Assembly (NCBI RefSeq): GCF_000739715.2
Contig: NZ_BBJC02000001.1
Location: forward strand, 202,843 to 266,842
DNA length: 64,000 nt
Origin: Falsirhodobacter sp. alg1
GTDB taxonomy: Bacteria; Pseudomonadota; Alphaproteobacteria; Rhodobacterales; Rhodobacteraceae
Reading direction: 5' to 3'
The notes below the pieces were generated by a model that had not been told where the DNA came from, searched no databases, and was given only the letters and a program-made list of their open reading frames with translations. Positions 19,253 to 28,887 of the stretch are shown here, in pieces (position 1 is the stretch's first letter; every line of letters begins with the position of its first letter). Made by a program: the position numbers and the translations under genes.

Positions 19253-20005
19253 ATGGAGGAAGGTGTACGCCAGCGGCGCCCGCGTCGCCTGGGCGCGCTT
19301 ACGCTCGCGACAATGTCACGGGCAGAGCAGCCGCGCACAGCGACGCTGATTTATCGAGAGCTTTACGATGACATCGTGAATCTGCGTCGTCCGCCGAATA
19401 CGCCATTGCCGGAACGTGATCTGTCCGCCCATTTCGGGGTCAGCAGAACGCCGCTTCGCGAAGCGCTTCTGCGATTGGCCGATGAGGGGCTGGTGGTAAT
19501 CTATCCGCAGGTCGGCACGTTCGTGGCCCGCATTCCGGTGCGTGTCCTGTACGAGAGCATCAGGATCCGGCGCGCGCTGGAAGTGGTCATGGTACAGGAG
19601 GCGGCTATGAAGATGGACCGTCAGACGACCGCCAGCCTTGACGAGAACATGACCCTGATCAATGCCGCCCGGGCTGATGGCAACAATCTGGAATTCCATC
19701 GCCTTGATAACGATTTTCACCGGATCATCCGCGATTTCTCCGGTCTGCGCACGTTCATTTCGACCGTGGATACGGTGCGTGCCCAGATCGACAGGTATCG
19801 GCTGACAACGCTGCCGCAACCCGGCCGTCTGGCACGGGTGATTGAGGAGCATGTGACCATTCGTGACGGTCTGGTGGCGCGTGATGCCGCTGCCGCAGCG
19901 CAGGCGCTGGAGATGCATCTGGGCCAGATGCTGACCGAGATCGAAATGGCCGGAAACAACAATCCGGAATATTTTCTCGATGACCGGGAAGGAGAAACTC
20001 CATGA
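19253..20005 (+). CDS. GntR/FadR-type regulator with FCD ligand-binding domain
   Basis: Probable repressor of 250 residues. An N-terminal winged helix-turn-helix (about 20-85: LPERDLSAHFGVSRTPLREALLRLADEGLV) is shown in part by SRTPLREAL. A helical FCD domain follows, with the Asp/His metal pattern DNDFHR, EEH and EMH. Start 19253 is preferred over 19226: AGGGAGG lies 6 bases upstream. The stop overlaps the ATG of the KduD-like gene (ATGA), so regulator and metabolic genes form one operon, which fits autoregulation by a sugar-acid intermediate. Confidence 0.85.
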   Translation: MEEGVRQRRPRRLGALTLATMSRAEQPRTATLIYRELYDDIVNLRRPPNTPLPERDLSAHFGVSRTPLREALLRLADEGLVVIYPQVGTFVARIPVRVLYESIRIRRALEVVMVQEAAMKMDRQTTASLDENMTLINAARADGNNLEFHRLDNDFHRIIRDFSGLRTFISTVDTVRAQIDRYRLTTLPQPGRLARVIEEHVTIRDGLVARDAAAAAQALEMHLGQMLTEIEMAGNNNPEYFLDDREGETP

Positions 20006-20751
20006 CCCCCTTTGATCTGACAGGCCGTGTTGCTGTCATCACCGGTGCCAACACGGGCATAGGCCAAGGCATTGCGCTGGCTTTGGCACAGGCCGGAGCC
20101 GATATCGTCACGGTGGGCCGCTCCGCAGCGGATGAAACACTTGCGATGCTGCCGGATTCGGTCCGGCACCATGATATTCGCGCCGATCTGTCTTCGGCCG
20201 CGCCAACTGCCGGGATCGTGGAGGAGGCAATTTCCAGAATGGGCCGGATCGACATTCTGGTGAACAACGCCGGCATCATCCGCCGTGCGGATTCGGTCGA
20301 TTATACCGAGGCCGATTGGGATGCGGTGATGGATACGAACCTGAAATCCCTGTTTTTCCTGGCGCAGGCCGCAGGCCGGACGATGATCGCGCAGGGCAGC
20401 GGAAAAATCATCAACATTGCCTCGCTCCTGTCATTCCAGGGGGGGATCCGCATTCCCGCCTATACGGCGGCCAAAAGCGGTGTGGCCGGTCTGACGCGCC
20501 TTCTGGCCTGTGAATGGGCTGAAAAGGGCGTCAACGTGAATGCCATCGCCCCCGGCTATATCGATACGAACAATACCACCGATCTGCGCAACGACCCCGA
20601 TCGGAACGCCAGTATTCTGGCGCGCATCCCTGCGGGGCGTTGGGGCAAGCCCTCCGATATGGGCGGGGCTGCGGTGTTTCTGGCTTCTTCTGCGTCTGAC
20701 TACATCAACGGGGCTGTTCTACCGGTGGATGGTGGATGGCTGGCTCGTTGA
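20002..20751 (+). CDS. KduD-like short-chain dehydrogenase (2-deoxy-D-gluconate/ketodeoxyuronate type)
   Basis: NAD(P)-dependent SDR of 249 residues with the cofactor loop TGANTGIGQG (about 14-23), NNAG, catalytic Ser (IASLLSFQG) and YTAAK (Tyr/Lys). The stretch GVNVNAIAPGYIDTNNT is typical of KduD, which interconverts 2,5-diketo-3-deoxygluconate and 2-keto-3-deoxygluconate in uronate breakdown. Close paralogues act on other sugar acids, so the substrate is open. It sits between a GntR regulator and an ABC importer. Confidence 0.82.
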   Translation: MTPFDLTGRVAVITGANTGIGQGIALALAQAGADIVTVGRSAADETLAMLPDSVRHHDIRADLSSAAPTAGIVEEAISRMGRIDILVNNAGIIRRADSVDYTEADWDAVMDTNLKSLFFLAQAAGRTMIAQGSGKIINIASLLSFQGGIRIPAYTAAKSGVAGLTRLLACEWAEKGVNVNAIAPGYIDTNNTTDLRNDPDRNASILARIPAGRWGKPSDMGGAAVFLASSASDYINGAVLPVDGGWLAR

Positions 20752-20779
20752 TCGCTGCTTTTTTGGGAAAGCTCGATGA

Positions 20780-21460
20780 ATGAATTACGAATTCGATTTT
20801 GCGGCCCTCGCGCCCTATTGGCAGAGCTTTCTGGCAGGCGCGTGGGTAACAATCCAGCTGACCGTGGTGTCCGTTGCATTGGGGCTGGTGATCGGCGTGC
20901 TATGCGCCGTGGCCCGCCGGTCGGGGGTTCGCAGCCTTCGTATGGCGGCGGGGGCCTATATTGAAACGGTGCGGAATACACCGTTCATCGTCCAAATTTT
21001 CTTCATATTCTTCGGCCTGTCCTCTATCGGCCTGCGCCTGCCCATCCTGTGGGCTGCGGTTTTTGCCCTAGTTATCAATGTCGGGGCCTATGCGGCGGAA
21101 ATCATCCGCGCCGGGATGGATGCCATTCCTTATGGCCAGATCGAGGCGGCTGAAGCCTTGGGTCTGACCAAGTTCCAGATCTACCGTGACGTCATCATCA
21201 TGCCGGCCATCGAAAAGGTGTACCCGTCGTTGACCAGCCAGTTCGTCCTGATGATGCTGACCACCTCCATCACATCGCAGATCTCGGCCGAGGAGCTGAC
21301 GGGTGTGGCCAATAACATCCAGTCGAACACGTTCCGCTCGCTGGAGACATATGTGGTCGTCGGTTTGCTTTATATCGGCATTACATTTCTGATGAGGGGT
21401 GCATTCTGGGCCCTGGGCCAGATTGCCTTTCCGCGTCGGCGCAGGCTGGGGCTTCTGTGA
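20780..21460 (+). CDS. Polar amino acid-type ABC transporter permease 1
   Basis: Inner membrane permease of 226 residues of the HisM/GlnP family. It has the AEIIRAGMDAIPYGQIEAAEALG coupling-helix motif, seen in part as GQIEAAEALGL. It has about five membrane segments. An overlapping ATG four bases upstream (20776) is in another frame. The gene overlaps the second permease (ATGATG at 21457). It is 28 bases after the KduD-like gene. Confidence 0.88.
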   Translation: MNYEFDFAALAPYWQSFLAGAWVTIQLTVVSVALGLVIGVLCAVARRSGVRSLRMAAGAYIETVRNTPFIVQIFFIFFGLSSIGLRLPILWAAVFALVINVGAYAAEIIRAGMDAIPYGQIEAAEALGLTKFQIYRDVIIMPAIEKVYPSLTSQFVLMMLTTSITSQISAEELTGVANNIQSNTFRSLETYVVVGLLYIGITFLMRGAFWALGQIAFPRRRRLGLL

Positions 21461-22116
21461 TGGGTGATTTCAGCTCCGGTCATATGATATATCTGCTGAA
21501 CGGCCTCATGTGGACCGTTCTGCTTTCGATGCTGGCAATGCTGTTGGGCGGGATCGCGGGGTTTGCCGTCATGCTGGCCCGAATCTCGCAACGCCGCTGG
21601 CTACGACGGATCTCGCTGGGATATGTCCAGATCGTGCAGGGAACACCGCTGCTGATCCAGATGTTCCTGATGTACTTTGGCCTCGGCGTCGCGGGGATAG
21701 AGGTGCCTGCGCTGGTGGCCGCGGCCCTTGCGATGATGATCTACTCCTCGGCCTATCTGGGGGAAATCTGGCGCGGGTCGGTCCTGTCAATCGATAACAC
21801 GCAGTTCGAAGCGGCCGAAACGCTGGCCCTGACCCGTTGGCAATCTTTGGTCGATGTGATCCTGCCGCAGGCCTTGCGGATCGCGACGCCGCCGACGGTC
21901 GGGTTTACGGTGCAGCTGGTAAAAAACACATCCCTCGCCTCGGTCGTAGGGTTCCTGGAGCTGACGCGGTCGGCTCAGGTCATCAACAACTCATTATTCG
22001 AGCCGTTCCTTGTCTTCGGTATCGCGGCGGTGCTGTATTTCGCCGTCTGCTATCCGCTGTCGCTCTGGAGCCGCATTTTGGAAAGGAAGCTCAATGCCGG
22101 CCGCCGTCAAGCTTGA
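21457..22116 (+). CDS. Polar amino acid-type ABC transporter permease 2
   Basis: Second HisM/GlnP-family permease, 219 residues, about five membrane segments, with coupling motif TQFEAAETLAL and VQGTPLLIQMFLMYFG. It overlaps permease 1 by four bases and the ATPase gene by 23 bases, which indicates tight translational coupling. Together the two permeases form the membrane channel. Confidence 0.88.
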   Translation: MMGDFSSGHMIYLLNGLMWTVLLSMLAMLLGGIAGFAVMLARISQRRWLRRISLGYVQIVQGTPLLIQMFLMYFGLGVAGIEVPALVAAALAMMIYSSAYLGEIWRGSVLSIDNTQFEAAETLALTRWQSLVDVILPQALRIATPPTVGFTVQLVKNTSLASVVGFLELTRSAQVINNSLFEPFLVFGIAAVLYFAVCYPLSLWSRILERKLNAGRRQA

Positions 22117-22822
22117 GAATGTTGTTAAGAGGTTTGGCGCCCTGGAGGTATTGAAAGGCATTTCTTTCGATATCGAGGCAGGCCAGGTGGTGGCGCTAAT
22201 CGGCGCCTCCGGCTCGGGCAAGTCCACGGCCCTGCGTTGCATCAACCGGTTGGAGCAGATCCAGAGCGGCACCATCGAGGTGTGCGGCCACCGGGTCGAG
22301 GATCCGGCACTGGACCCGCGCAGTCTGCGGCAGGATGTGGGGATGGTTTTCCAGTCCTATAACTTGTTTCCGCACATGACCGTGGGGGAAAACGTGATGC
22401 TGGCGCTGAAGCGCGTCAAGCGTATGGACAGATCCGCCGCGCGCAAGGTGGCAGAGCGTGTTCTGCGGCAGGTCGGACTGGCCGAGAAGATCGACAACTA
22501 TCCCGAACAGCTCTCGGGTGGGCAGCAGCAGCGCGTGGCGATTGCCCGAAGCCTTGCCATGGCCCCCAAGGTGATGCTGTTCGACGAGGTAACCTCTGCG
22601 CTGGACCCGAAACTGACGGGCGAAGTGCTGCGCGTCATGGAGGATCTGGCAAAGGCCGGCATGACGATGGTTGTCGTCACGCACGAAATGGCCTTTGCCC
22701 GCCGTGCCGCCGACAAGGTTATCTTCATGCATCAGGGCCACGTTCACGAAGTGGGCGATGCCTCGATCCTGACGACCCCCGAAACCCCCGAATTGCGCGA
22801 GTTTCTGGATCACGATCTTTAA
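22094..22822 (+). CDS. Polar amino acid-type ABC transporter ATP-binding protein
   Basis: ATPase of 242 residues with Walker A GASGSGKST, Q-loop VFQSYNLFPHMT, signature LSGGQQQR, Walker B VMLFDE and switch His (VTHEMAFARR). GlnQ/HisP type. An upstream ATG (22010) lies inside the preceding gene, and the internal start at 22094 gives the normal protein N-terminus. It energises import of the substrate of the adjacent binding protein. Confidence 0.9.
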   Translation: MPAAVKLENVVKRFGALEVLKGISFDIEAGQVVALIGASGSGKSTALRCINRLEQIQSGTIEVCGHRVEDPALDPRSLRQDVGMVFQSYNLFPHMTVGENVMLALKRVKRMDRSAARKVAERVLRQVGLAEKIDNYPEQLSGGQQQRVAIARSLAMAPKVMLFDEVTSALDPKLTGEVLRVMEDLAKAGMTMVVVTHEMAFARRAADKVIFMHQGHVHEVGDASILTTPETPELREFLDHDL

Positions 22823-22841
22823 TCTTTGGGAGGAGATTACG

Positions 22842-23612
22842 ATGAGGCTTATGACACTGGTCGCGGCCTTCGCGCTTTGTGCAGGGGCGGCGCATGCCGA
22901 CCTGGCGGATATCAAGGCCGCCGGAAAAATCCGCATCGCCGTGGCGATGGGTATTCCACAATATTCCTATATCGACAGTTCCATGCACTCCACCGGTTCG
23001 GATGTGGAAACCGCCCGCCGGATCGCGGCAGATCTGGGGGTGGATCTGGAACTGATCGAGATCACGAATGCCGCCCGTGTGCCGACCGTTCAGACGGGTA
23101 AGGCAGATCTGGTGGTATCCTCGCTGGGCATCACGGACGAGCGTAAGAAGGCCATCGATTTCTCGGTGCCCTATGCAACGCTGGCAATCATCGTGGCCGC
23201 CCCCGAGGATGTCGACATCAAGAACTATGCCGATCTGACGGGTAAACGTGTCGGCGTGACGCGTGCCACCACGAATGATCAGGATCTGGCCGCAAATGCC
23301 ACGGGTGTGGATATCATGCGGTTCGAGGATGATGCCACCCTGATCACCGCCGTCATATCCGGGCAGGTCGATATCCTGTCCAGCCAGCCGACCGTTCTGG
23401 CCGGTATCAATGCCAAGCGCGGCGGAACGCCGATCGAGGTAAAGTTCGTCCAGAAAGAAACCAACCTCGGGATCGGGATGGCCAAGGGCAACCCCGAACT
23501 GGAGGCCTGGACAAACGACTGGATCAAGACGCATTTTGCCGATGGTTCATTGCGCGAACTGTTCAGCGAATTCCATCATCGGGATCTGCCGGATGATCTG
23601 ACCTCGCGGTAA
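22842..23612 (+). CDS. Periplasmic solute-binding protein (bacterial extracellular solute-binding, family 3)
   Basis: Secreted 256-residue protein with signal peptide MRLMTLVAAFALCAGAAHA (cleavage probably after AHA) and the family-3 fold: GKIRIAVAMG, DVETARRIAADLG, VPTVQTGKADLV, SVPYA. Such proteins usually bind amino acids, but in this operon with a KduD-like enzyme a sugar or amino sugar acid is possible. GGGAGGAG lies just upstream. A strong terminator follows. Confidence 0.88.
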   Translation: MRLMTLVAAFALCAGAAHADLADIKAAGKIRIAVAMGIPQYSYIDSSMHSTGSDVETARRIAADLGVDLELIEITNAARVPTVQTGKADLVVSSLGITDERKKAIDFSVPYATLAIIVAAPEDVDIKNYADLTGKRVGVTRATTNDQDLAANATGVDIMRFEDDATLITAVISGQVDILSSQPTVLAGINAKRGGTPIEVKFVQKETNLGIGMAKGNPELEAWTNDWIKTHFADGSLRELFSEFHHRDLPDDLTSR

Positions 23613-23646
23613 TATTGCCGCGAAAAAGATGTTGTTCTGCAAACAT

Positions 23647-23676
23647 ACCGCGCAGCTTATGGCTGCGCGGTTTTTT
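23647..23676 (+). terminator. Rho-independent terminator after the GntR-KduD-ABC operon
   Basis: Perfect 10-bp stem ACCGCGCAGC/GCTGCGCGGT with loop TTATG, then six T. It ends the five-gene operon. Confidence 0.93.
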
Positions 23677-24038
23677 CATGGTTTTTGAGGCCGGACACCT
23701 GCCTACGGGCCGGAATGTCCATGCAGGCCTGTTTTGTCATGATGTGCCGAATATCGCATACCGCCAGTACGAAGGGCGGTTATGGAAATGCGCCTTTTCC
23801 CCTTGGTCGGCCCCTTCATGGCGATGCCTGCCGGTTGGTTGAAAGGCGTGGTTTCCGCTCATTTCCATGAACGTCCGTATTTACGCGAGCAAGGATCGGC
23901 AATACATCCTGCCGGAATATATCTTTCCACATACAGGGCATTACTGGTCTTGTGGGCAGAAGAAATGGTTCGATCTGATCGACGACCGACATATCTACGG
24001 AACAGGTCCGCCCGGTGTGCGGGGCCGCATGAAGGGTC
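23677..24038. other. 360-base stretch without a recognisable gene
   Basis: Only shadow frames are open here, and none has family features or a ribosome site that leads to a protein-like product. It probably holds the promoter and leader of the large glycosyltransferase gene that follows. Confidence 0.5.
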
Positions 24039-27000
24039 ATGGCAATGTCCAAACACGAGATTCTGGCAACTTTGCGCACAGCCTTGGCCCGCCGCAAAGG
24101 GCTGGTGGGCCGCGTGGAGCGGGTGGAGGATGGCCGTATCCTGGGATGGGCGATCGACCGTCGCAAACCTGAAGAGCCTGCTGTCCTGCAGTTGGTGATC
24201 GATGGTGCCGTCAGAAAGACCTTTACCGCCGAGCTGGAGCGGAGCGACGTGGCCGCGGCCGGTTTTCCGCGCCGGGAGTGCGGCTTTGATCTGCCCCTGC
24301 CGTCGGGCGCTGCGGGGCGTGTTGTCATCCGTTTTGCCGATGGTAGCCCCTTGGCCGGAAGCCCCGGTTCGGGTGTAGCCATGGGCGGCGTTCGGCGGGG
24401 CAAGGCGCCCTCGAACAGTGGCATGGTCGAACGGCTCGGGCCTTCCGACGTGTCCGGATGGCTTGCGGATCCTGAAAAATCCGGTCGCATCATGGATGTC
24501 TGCCTGCTGGTGGATGGCGAGCCGGTTCTGACCGCTGCCGCGGATATGGAGCGGAAGGATGTGGCCCGTTCGAGGCAGGCGCCGCTGCATTGCGGGTTCC
24601 GATTTGCCCTGCCGCGAACCATTTTCGATGGTAAGCCGCATAAGGTGCAGGTCGTGGAAAATGAATCCGGTGCGGTCATTTCAGGTGGCGAGGGTGTTCT
24701 GAACAGCCATGCCGAGGGCGTGGCCTTCTTCCTACCCAAGACCAGCGCCATCGGCGGCTGGGTCCGCCCTTCGGACGCATTCAACCTGCAGTTTGATGAC
24801 GGTGATATCGAAACCCTGACCGCTGCACTGCCCATTCCCGGCCTTGGTGCGCCAAGCGGCGGGTTCGAGGTAGCCATTCCGCCATCCTTGATGGATGGAA
24901 ACTGGCACACCGCGCATGTTACGCATCCGTTCTCGGGCATTCCGCTGGATGGTAGCCCCATCTCCTTCCGGACCGAGGCGCAGCCCCATGCCCTGCTTCG
25001 GGATGTGCAGCTGATCGGGCGGCGGTTTCACGCCCGTATGACCGACCATACCGGCGCACCGCTGACCCCTGCCGCGCACATCGAGATCGACGGAGCGAAT
25101 TTGCCGTTCCTGTCCTCTCCTGCGCGGGCCAGCGATGATTTGCGGGCATTCAACACACTGTCCTTTCCCGTACCGCGGGGGGCACAGCGCATCGTGGTTC
25201 GTGCGCCCGATGATGGTACGCTTCTGGGCGAGTGGGCGATAGAGGCGGATGGCCTGCGCCGCATCGACGACAGCGTGGCCGATCCGGGGCGGGAGATTTC
25301 GGCCCGTACATTGGCCGACCCCGCGCTGATCGAAGGGGCGCGCGCCCGTTTTGCCGAATTCTGTGATCCGGCCCTGCCGCCAAACGCCCTGTTCGATGCA
25401 CGATGGTATGGCCTGACGTATATGGGCCGCGATGACGTCCCCCATGCCGAGGCTTTGGCAGATTATGCCCGCAGCGGTGCCGCGCTGGGCCATTCGCCAT
25501 CCCCGCTGTTTGATGAGGATGGCGTGCGTCGTGCCTATCCCGCCCTTGCCGATGCGATTGCGGCAGGGCAGGTTCCGACGGCCCTGGCGGTCCATCTGCA
25601 TCTGGGTGTTCTCAATACCGTACCGGACATGTCCGGTTTTGATGCGCCCACGGGCTTTGTACCACGGGCTGTGGCGGATGATCCGCCGTTGCCGCCCCCT
25701 ACATGGCAACAACGCGCAGTGGACAGCGTCTATCAGGCATGGATGACGCGCCTTGATATCGATGCCGAACAGACCGCACTGCTGCGCGAGGATGAAATGG
25801 CAGCCCGGCAGTGGCTGGACGGGACGCGCCTTGCCCACCGTCCGAAGGTCAGCATCATCATGCCGACCTTCAACCGCGCGCATACCATCGCGGATGCCAT
25901 CCAGAGCGCACTCGATCAGACCTATGACAATTTCGAGCTGTTGATCTGCGATGACGCCAGCGAGGACAAGACGGCGGAGGTTGTCCGCCAGTTTACCGAT
26001 CCGCGTATCCGCTATATGCCCTTTGCCAAATCGAACGGCGCCGAAACGCGCAACAAGGGGCTTCGGTTCGCCACCGGCGATATCATCGCCTATCTTGACA
26101 GCGACAACCTGTGGCACCCGATCTTTCTGGACGTGATGGTGCGGCGGCTGCTGGAAAACCCCGGCCGTGCCATTGCCTACTCTGCGTTTCTGGATACGGA
26201 AACCGTCGGATCGCGGGTGGAGCTTGCCTCTATCACGCGTCCATCCTTCCGCCCGGTGCAATTGTCGGCGCGCAATTTCATGGATCTGAACACGATCGTG
26301 CATCACCGCCATGTCTATGACTGGCTGGGCGGGTTCGATCCCACGCTGCCACGGCTGCAGGATTGGGACCTGATGCTGCGCTATACCTCGGTATTCCAGC
26401 CGGTATTCGTGAATCATGCGCTGGTCTATTATCGCCGTAACGTGGCATGGGGGCAGGTGACGCATCTGTTCCTGAATTCGGGCGCGCAGGATTTCGTGAA
26501 CCGCAAGACCATTGCCCGTCTGGATGACGGCCATGTCCGCCTTGCGATCGATTGGGCGGGGCGTGCGTCCCTGACTGTTCTGGCAGCCCCCGGGGCGGCA
26601 TCTACGGGTTTGGCGGCTGATTTTGCACGGCATGCAACGCCGGTCGCCTCGGTCACGCTTTGTGCCGACAGCCGGCCCGGGTGGTTGCCCGACGATGTGC
26701 AGTATGAGCCGACGAAATTGCACACAGTGGAAGAGGTGCATACCTGGGCCTATGCACTGCCGGATGCCGTCACCCAAGGGCCCATGGTCTGTATCGGATT
26801 CGGGGCGGAAATGCTTGCGGCGCTTCGTGAGGCGCTGCCCGCCACGCAGCTGTTCAGCCCCGATACGGCACGGGACGGCCTGTCCCTGACGGATGGTCGG
26901 CAGCGCTTTCATATCGGAACATTGGGCTTCGGTCCGGCGCCCGCAGCGCCGGCGGATCCGGCACCGCTGCTGCTGATTCCGGAGGATCCTGACCGGCTTT

Positions 27001-27503
27001 CGGATATTGCCAAGACGGCAAAGGCATTCGACATGCCGATCCTTGTTCCACCTGTTCAGGGTGGCGCGGCATGGTCGCTGTTCCCCGTCAGCGGCGCCCG
27101 GCCCGAGCGTCTGTCCGAGGCCGAAGGGCTGCGCCTTGCCCAGGCTGCGGCCCGTGCAGTGGCAGTGGCTGTGCCCATCGATACCATCGCCCCCGAACTC
27201 TTTGCATTGGTCTCGGCAGTGCAGGGCCGCAGTGTACCGGTGGCGCTGGTTTCCGGCCCCATGGCCGATGATCTGATCGAGGCGAAGTGTGCCTTCCGTA
27301 TCCTCCGGCCCGAACCGGCATGGATTGGCGACAAGATCAGCAAGATCCTGAACGGGGCCGACAAGGACCGCCTTGCGAATGCGGCAGAAAAGGCGTGGCG
27401 CATCGCGCTGCATCCGCAGCTGACACGAGAGCGCGTGGCAGCCTTCGTCTTTGCCCAGACCGAACGTGAATCCTTCCCCGAGGTGCAGCATGTCGAGGGG
27501 TAA
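24039..27503 (+). CDS. Large multidomain glycosyltransferase (GT2) with N-terminal accessory modules
   Basis: 1154-residue cytoplasmic or membrane-associated protein. The N-terminal third has at least two and probably three related beta-rich modules: GRILGWAIDRRKPEEP (about residue 32), VSGWLADPEKSGR (about 137), and IGGWVRPSDAF (about 245). A helical linker follows (about 430-600). A GT-A domain begins near residue 602 (KVSIIMPTFNRAHTIADAI) with LDSDN (about 687) as the metal-binding DxD. The C-terminal 350 residues are not recognised. It probably adds sugars in surface glycan synthesis. The next gene overlaps by 14 bases. The ATG at 24045 is an equal start. Confidence 0.78.
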   Translation: MAMSKHEILATLRTALARRKGLVGRVERVEDGRILGWAIDRRKPEEPAVLQLVIDGAVRKTFTAELERSDVAAAGFPRRECGFDLPLPSGAAGRVVIRFADGSPLAGSPGSGVAMGGVRRGKAPSNSGMVERLGPSDVSGWLADPEKSGRIMDVCLLVDGEPVLTAAADMERKDVARSRQAPLHCGFRFALPRTIFDGKPHKVQVVENESGAVISGGEGVLNSHAEGVAFFLPKTSAIGGWVRPSDAFNLQFDDGDIETLTAALPIPGLGAPSGGFEVAIPPSLMDGNWHTAHVTHPFSGIPLDGSPISFRTEAQPHALLRDVQLIGRRFHARMTDHTGAPLTPAAHIEIDGANLPFLSSPARASDDLRAFNTLSFPVPRGAQRIVVRAPDDGTLLGEWAIEADGLRRIDDSVADPGREISARTLADPALIEGARARFAEFCDPALPPNALFDARWYGLTYMGRDDVPHAEALADYARSGAALGHSPSPLFDEDGVRRAYPALADAIAAGQVPTALAVHLHLGVLNTVPDMSGFDAPTGFVPRAVADDPPLPPPTWQQRAVDSVYQAWMTRLDIDAEQTALLREDEMAARQWLDGTRLAHRPKVSIIMPTFNRAHTIADAIQSALDQTYDNFELLICDDASEDKTAEVVRQFTDPRIRYMPFAKSNGAETRNKGLRFATGDIIAYLDSDNLWHPIFLDVMVRRLLENPGRAIAYSAFLDTETVGSRVELASITRPSFRPVQLSARNFMDLNTIVHHRHVYDWLGGFDPTLPRLQDWDLMLRYTSVFQPVFVNHALVYYRRNVAWGQVTHLFLNSGAQDFVNRKTIARLDDGHVRLAIDWAGRASLTVLAAPGAASTGLAADFARHATPVASVTLCADSRPGWLPDDVQYEPTKLHTVEEVHTWAYALPDAVTQGPMVCIGFGAEMLAALREALPATQLFSPDTARDGLSLTDGRQRFHIGTLGFGPAPAAPADPAPLLLIPEDPDRLSDIAKTAKAFDMPILVPPVQGGAAWSLFPVSGARPERLSEAEGLRLAQAAARAVAVAVPIDTIAPELFALVSAVQGRSVPVALVSGPMADDLIEAKCAFRILRPEPAWIGDKISKILNGADKDRLANAAEKAWRIALHPQLTRERVAAFVFAQTERESFPEVQHVEG

Positions 27504-28887
27504 GCAGGCTCCGCGCATCGTTCCCGTCCTGCACAACGGCCTGATCCTGTTCGATGCGGCGGGCACGGATGTACGGCTGACGCTGGACGGTGCTGTTGTT
27601 GCCTCCGCCGGCGGGCGGGCTTCGGTTCAGACGCCGGATAATGAAACCATCACCCTCGGGTTGGATACCGAAAGCCATTCACCGGTCACCATTCGGCAGG
27701 GGGGATGGTCCGGGCAGATCGGGCATGTGGCGGGTCGCATTGTCACCGGGGTGGCGCAGGACCTGCAGAATCCGGATCGGCCTGTGGCGGTGGTTGCTTT
27801 TTCCGGTCCGAATATCCTGGCCTATGCCTGCGCGGATGACGAAGGCCGTTTTCGCCTGATCCTGCCGCAGATCGAAGATGGGCCGATTGCGGTCCATATC
27901 GGCATTGCGGGTTCCGATTATCTGCTGGCGGGCGGCCCGATTGCTGCGGGCAAGGGGCGCAAGGCCCCCGTCCGTGCCGCACGCAAGGCTGCGCGGACGC
28001 TGCGTATCAAGATTGCGACGCCGAACCTCAAGGAAGCCCCGATGTGGGGGGACTATCACTTTGCCAATTCGTTGCGTGTGGCGATGGAACGACTGGGCCA
28101 ACGGGCCAGCGTGGATACCCATGATGCATGGTATTCCCGCCCCGAGGATCAGGATATCGCATTGGTTCTGCGCGGGCGCATCCGCTATGTCACCAACCCT
28201 GATGATATCAACCTCATGTGGCTGATCTCCCACCCCGACCGGATCGAGACGGGGGAGTTCGACGATTACGACCACGTGGCGGTGGCGTCCGATATCTATG
28301 CCGCCCGTTTGCAATCGCAGGGCGTCGCGCATGCCAGCACGTTGCATCAGGCAACCGATGCGGTCCTGTTCGGCAAGCAGCCTGAAATGCCGCGTATTCC
28401 GGCCAGTCTGTTCGTTGGCAATTCCCGCCGTGAATACCGGACGATGGTGCGCTGGTGCATTCAGCGGCGGCTACCGTTGGAGCTGTATGGCGGTGGTTGG
28501 GATGGTGTGGTCGATCCTGCACTGGTGCGGGCCCCCAGCATCGCCAATGCGGATCTGCCGCAGTTCTATGCGTCGCATCTGGTGCTGCTGAACGATCATT
28601 GGGACAGCATGCGGACCAACGGCTTCTTGTCGAACCGGCTGTTTGACGGCAGCGGAACGGGCACGCCGATCCTGACCGACAGTGTGGCGGGGCTGGAAAA
28701 GGTGTTCGGCGATACCATCAGCACTGCGGATGACATTGATGCCTTTGCCGCCGGGATCGAGGACTGCCTGGCGCATCCGGGCCAATGGCTGGCCCGCGCG
28801 GCAGAGGCGCGCCGTATCGTTCTGGGCGCACATACCTTTGACCATCGTGCCGCGCAGATCATAGAGATGATCGAACGGGCCAGCTGA
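27490..28887 (+). CDS. Glycosyltransferase (GT-B, CgeB/group 1-like) with N-terminal accessory module
   Basis: 465-residue protein. An N-terminal beta-rich part (about 1-160) contains GRIVTGVAQDLQNPDRP and DEGRFRLILP, which resemble the modules of the preceding protein. The C-terminal part (about 175-465) has the features of a GT-B type transferase: YHFANSLRVAMERLG, PDDINLMWLISHPD, ELYGGGWDG, a donor-side segment with GSGTGTPILTD. The start at 27490 has GAGGTG five bases upstream and overlaps the previous gene by 14 bases. Function in glycan assembly is inferred from context; substrate is unknown. Confidence 0.75.
   Translation: MSRGKQAPRIVPVLHNGLILFDAAGTDVRLTLDGAVVASAGGRASVQTPDNETITLGLDTESHSPVTIRQGGWSGQIGHVAGRIVTGVAQDLQNPDRPVAVVAFSGPNILAYACADDEGRFRLILPQIEDGPIAVHIGIAGSDYLLAGGPIAAGKGRKAPVRAARKAARTLRIKIATPNLKEAPMWGDYHFANSLRVAMERLGQRASVDTHDAWYSRPEDQDIALVLRGRIRYVTNPDDINLMWLISHPDRIETGEFDDYDHVAVASDIYAARLQSQGVAHASTLHQATDAVLFGKQPEMPRIPASLFVGNSRREYRTMVRWCIQRRLPLELYGGGWDGVVDPALVRAPSIANADLPQFYASHLVLLNDHWDSMRTNGFLSNRLFDGSGTGTPILTDSVAGLEKVFGDTISTADDIDAFAAGIEDCLAHPGQWLARAAEARRIVLGAHTFDHRAAQIIEMIERAS

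Noticed and set aside
23782-24198. 138-residue plus-strand frame before the first glycosyltransferase
   Set aside because: Runs into the glycosyltransferase gene in another frame; Trp-rich and without family features.
24732-27566. 944-residue minus-strand frame across the first large glycosyltransferase
   Set aside because: Antisense shadow; the plus frame has the GT2 motifs and ribosome site.
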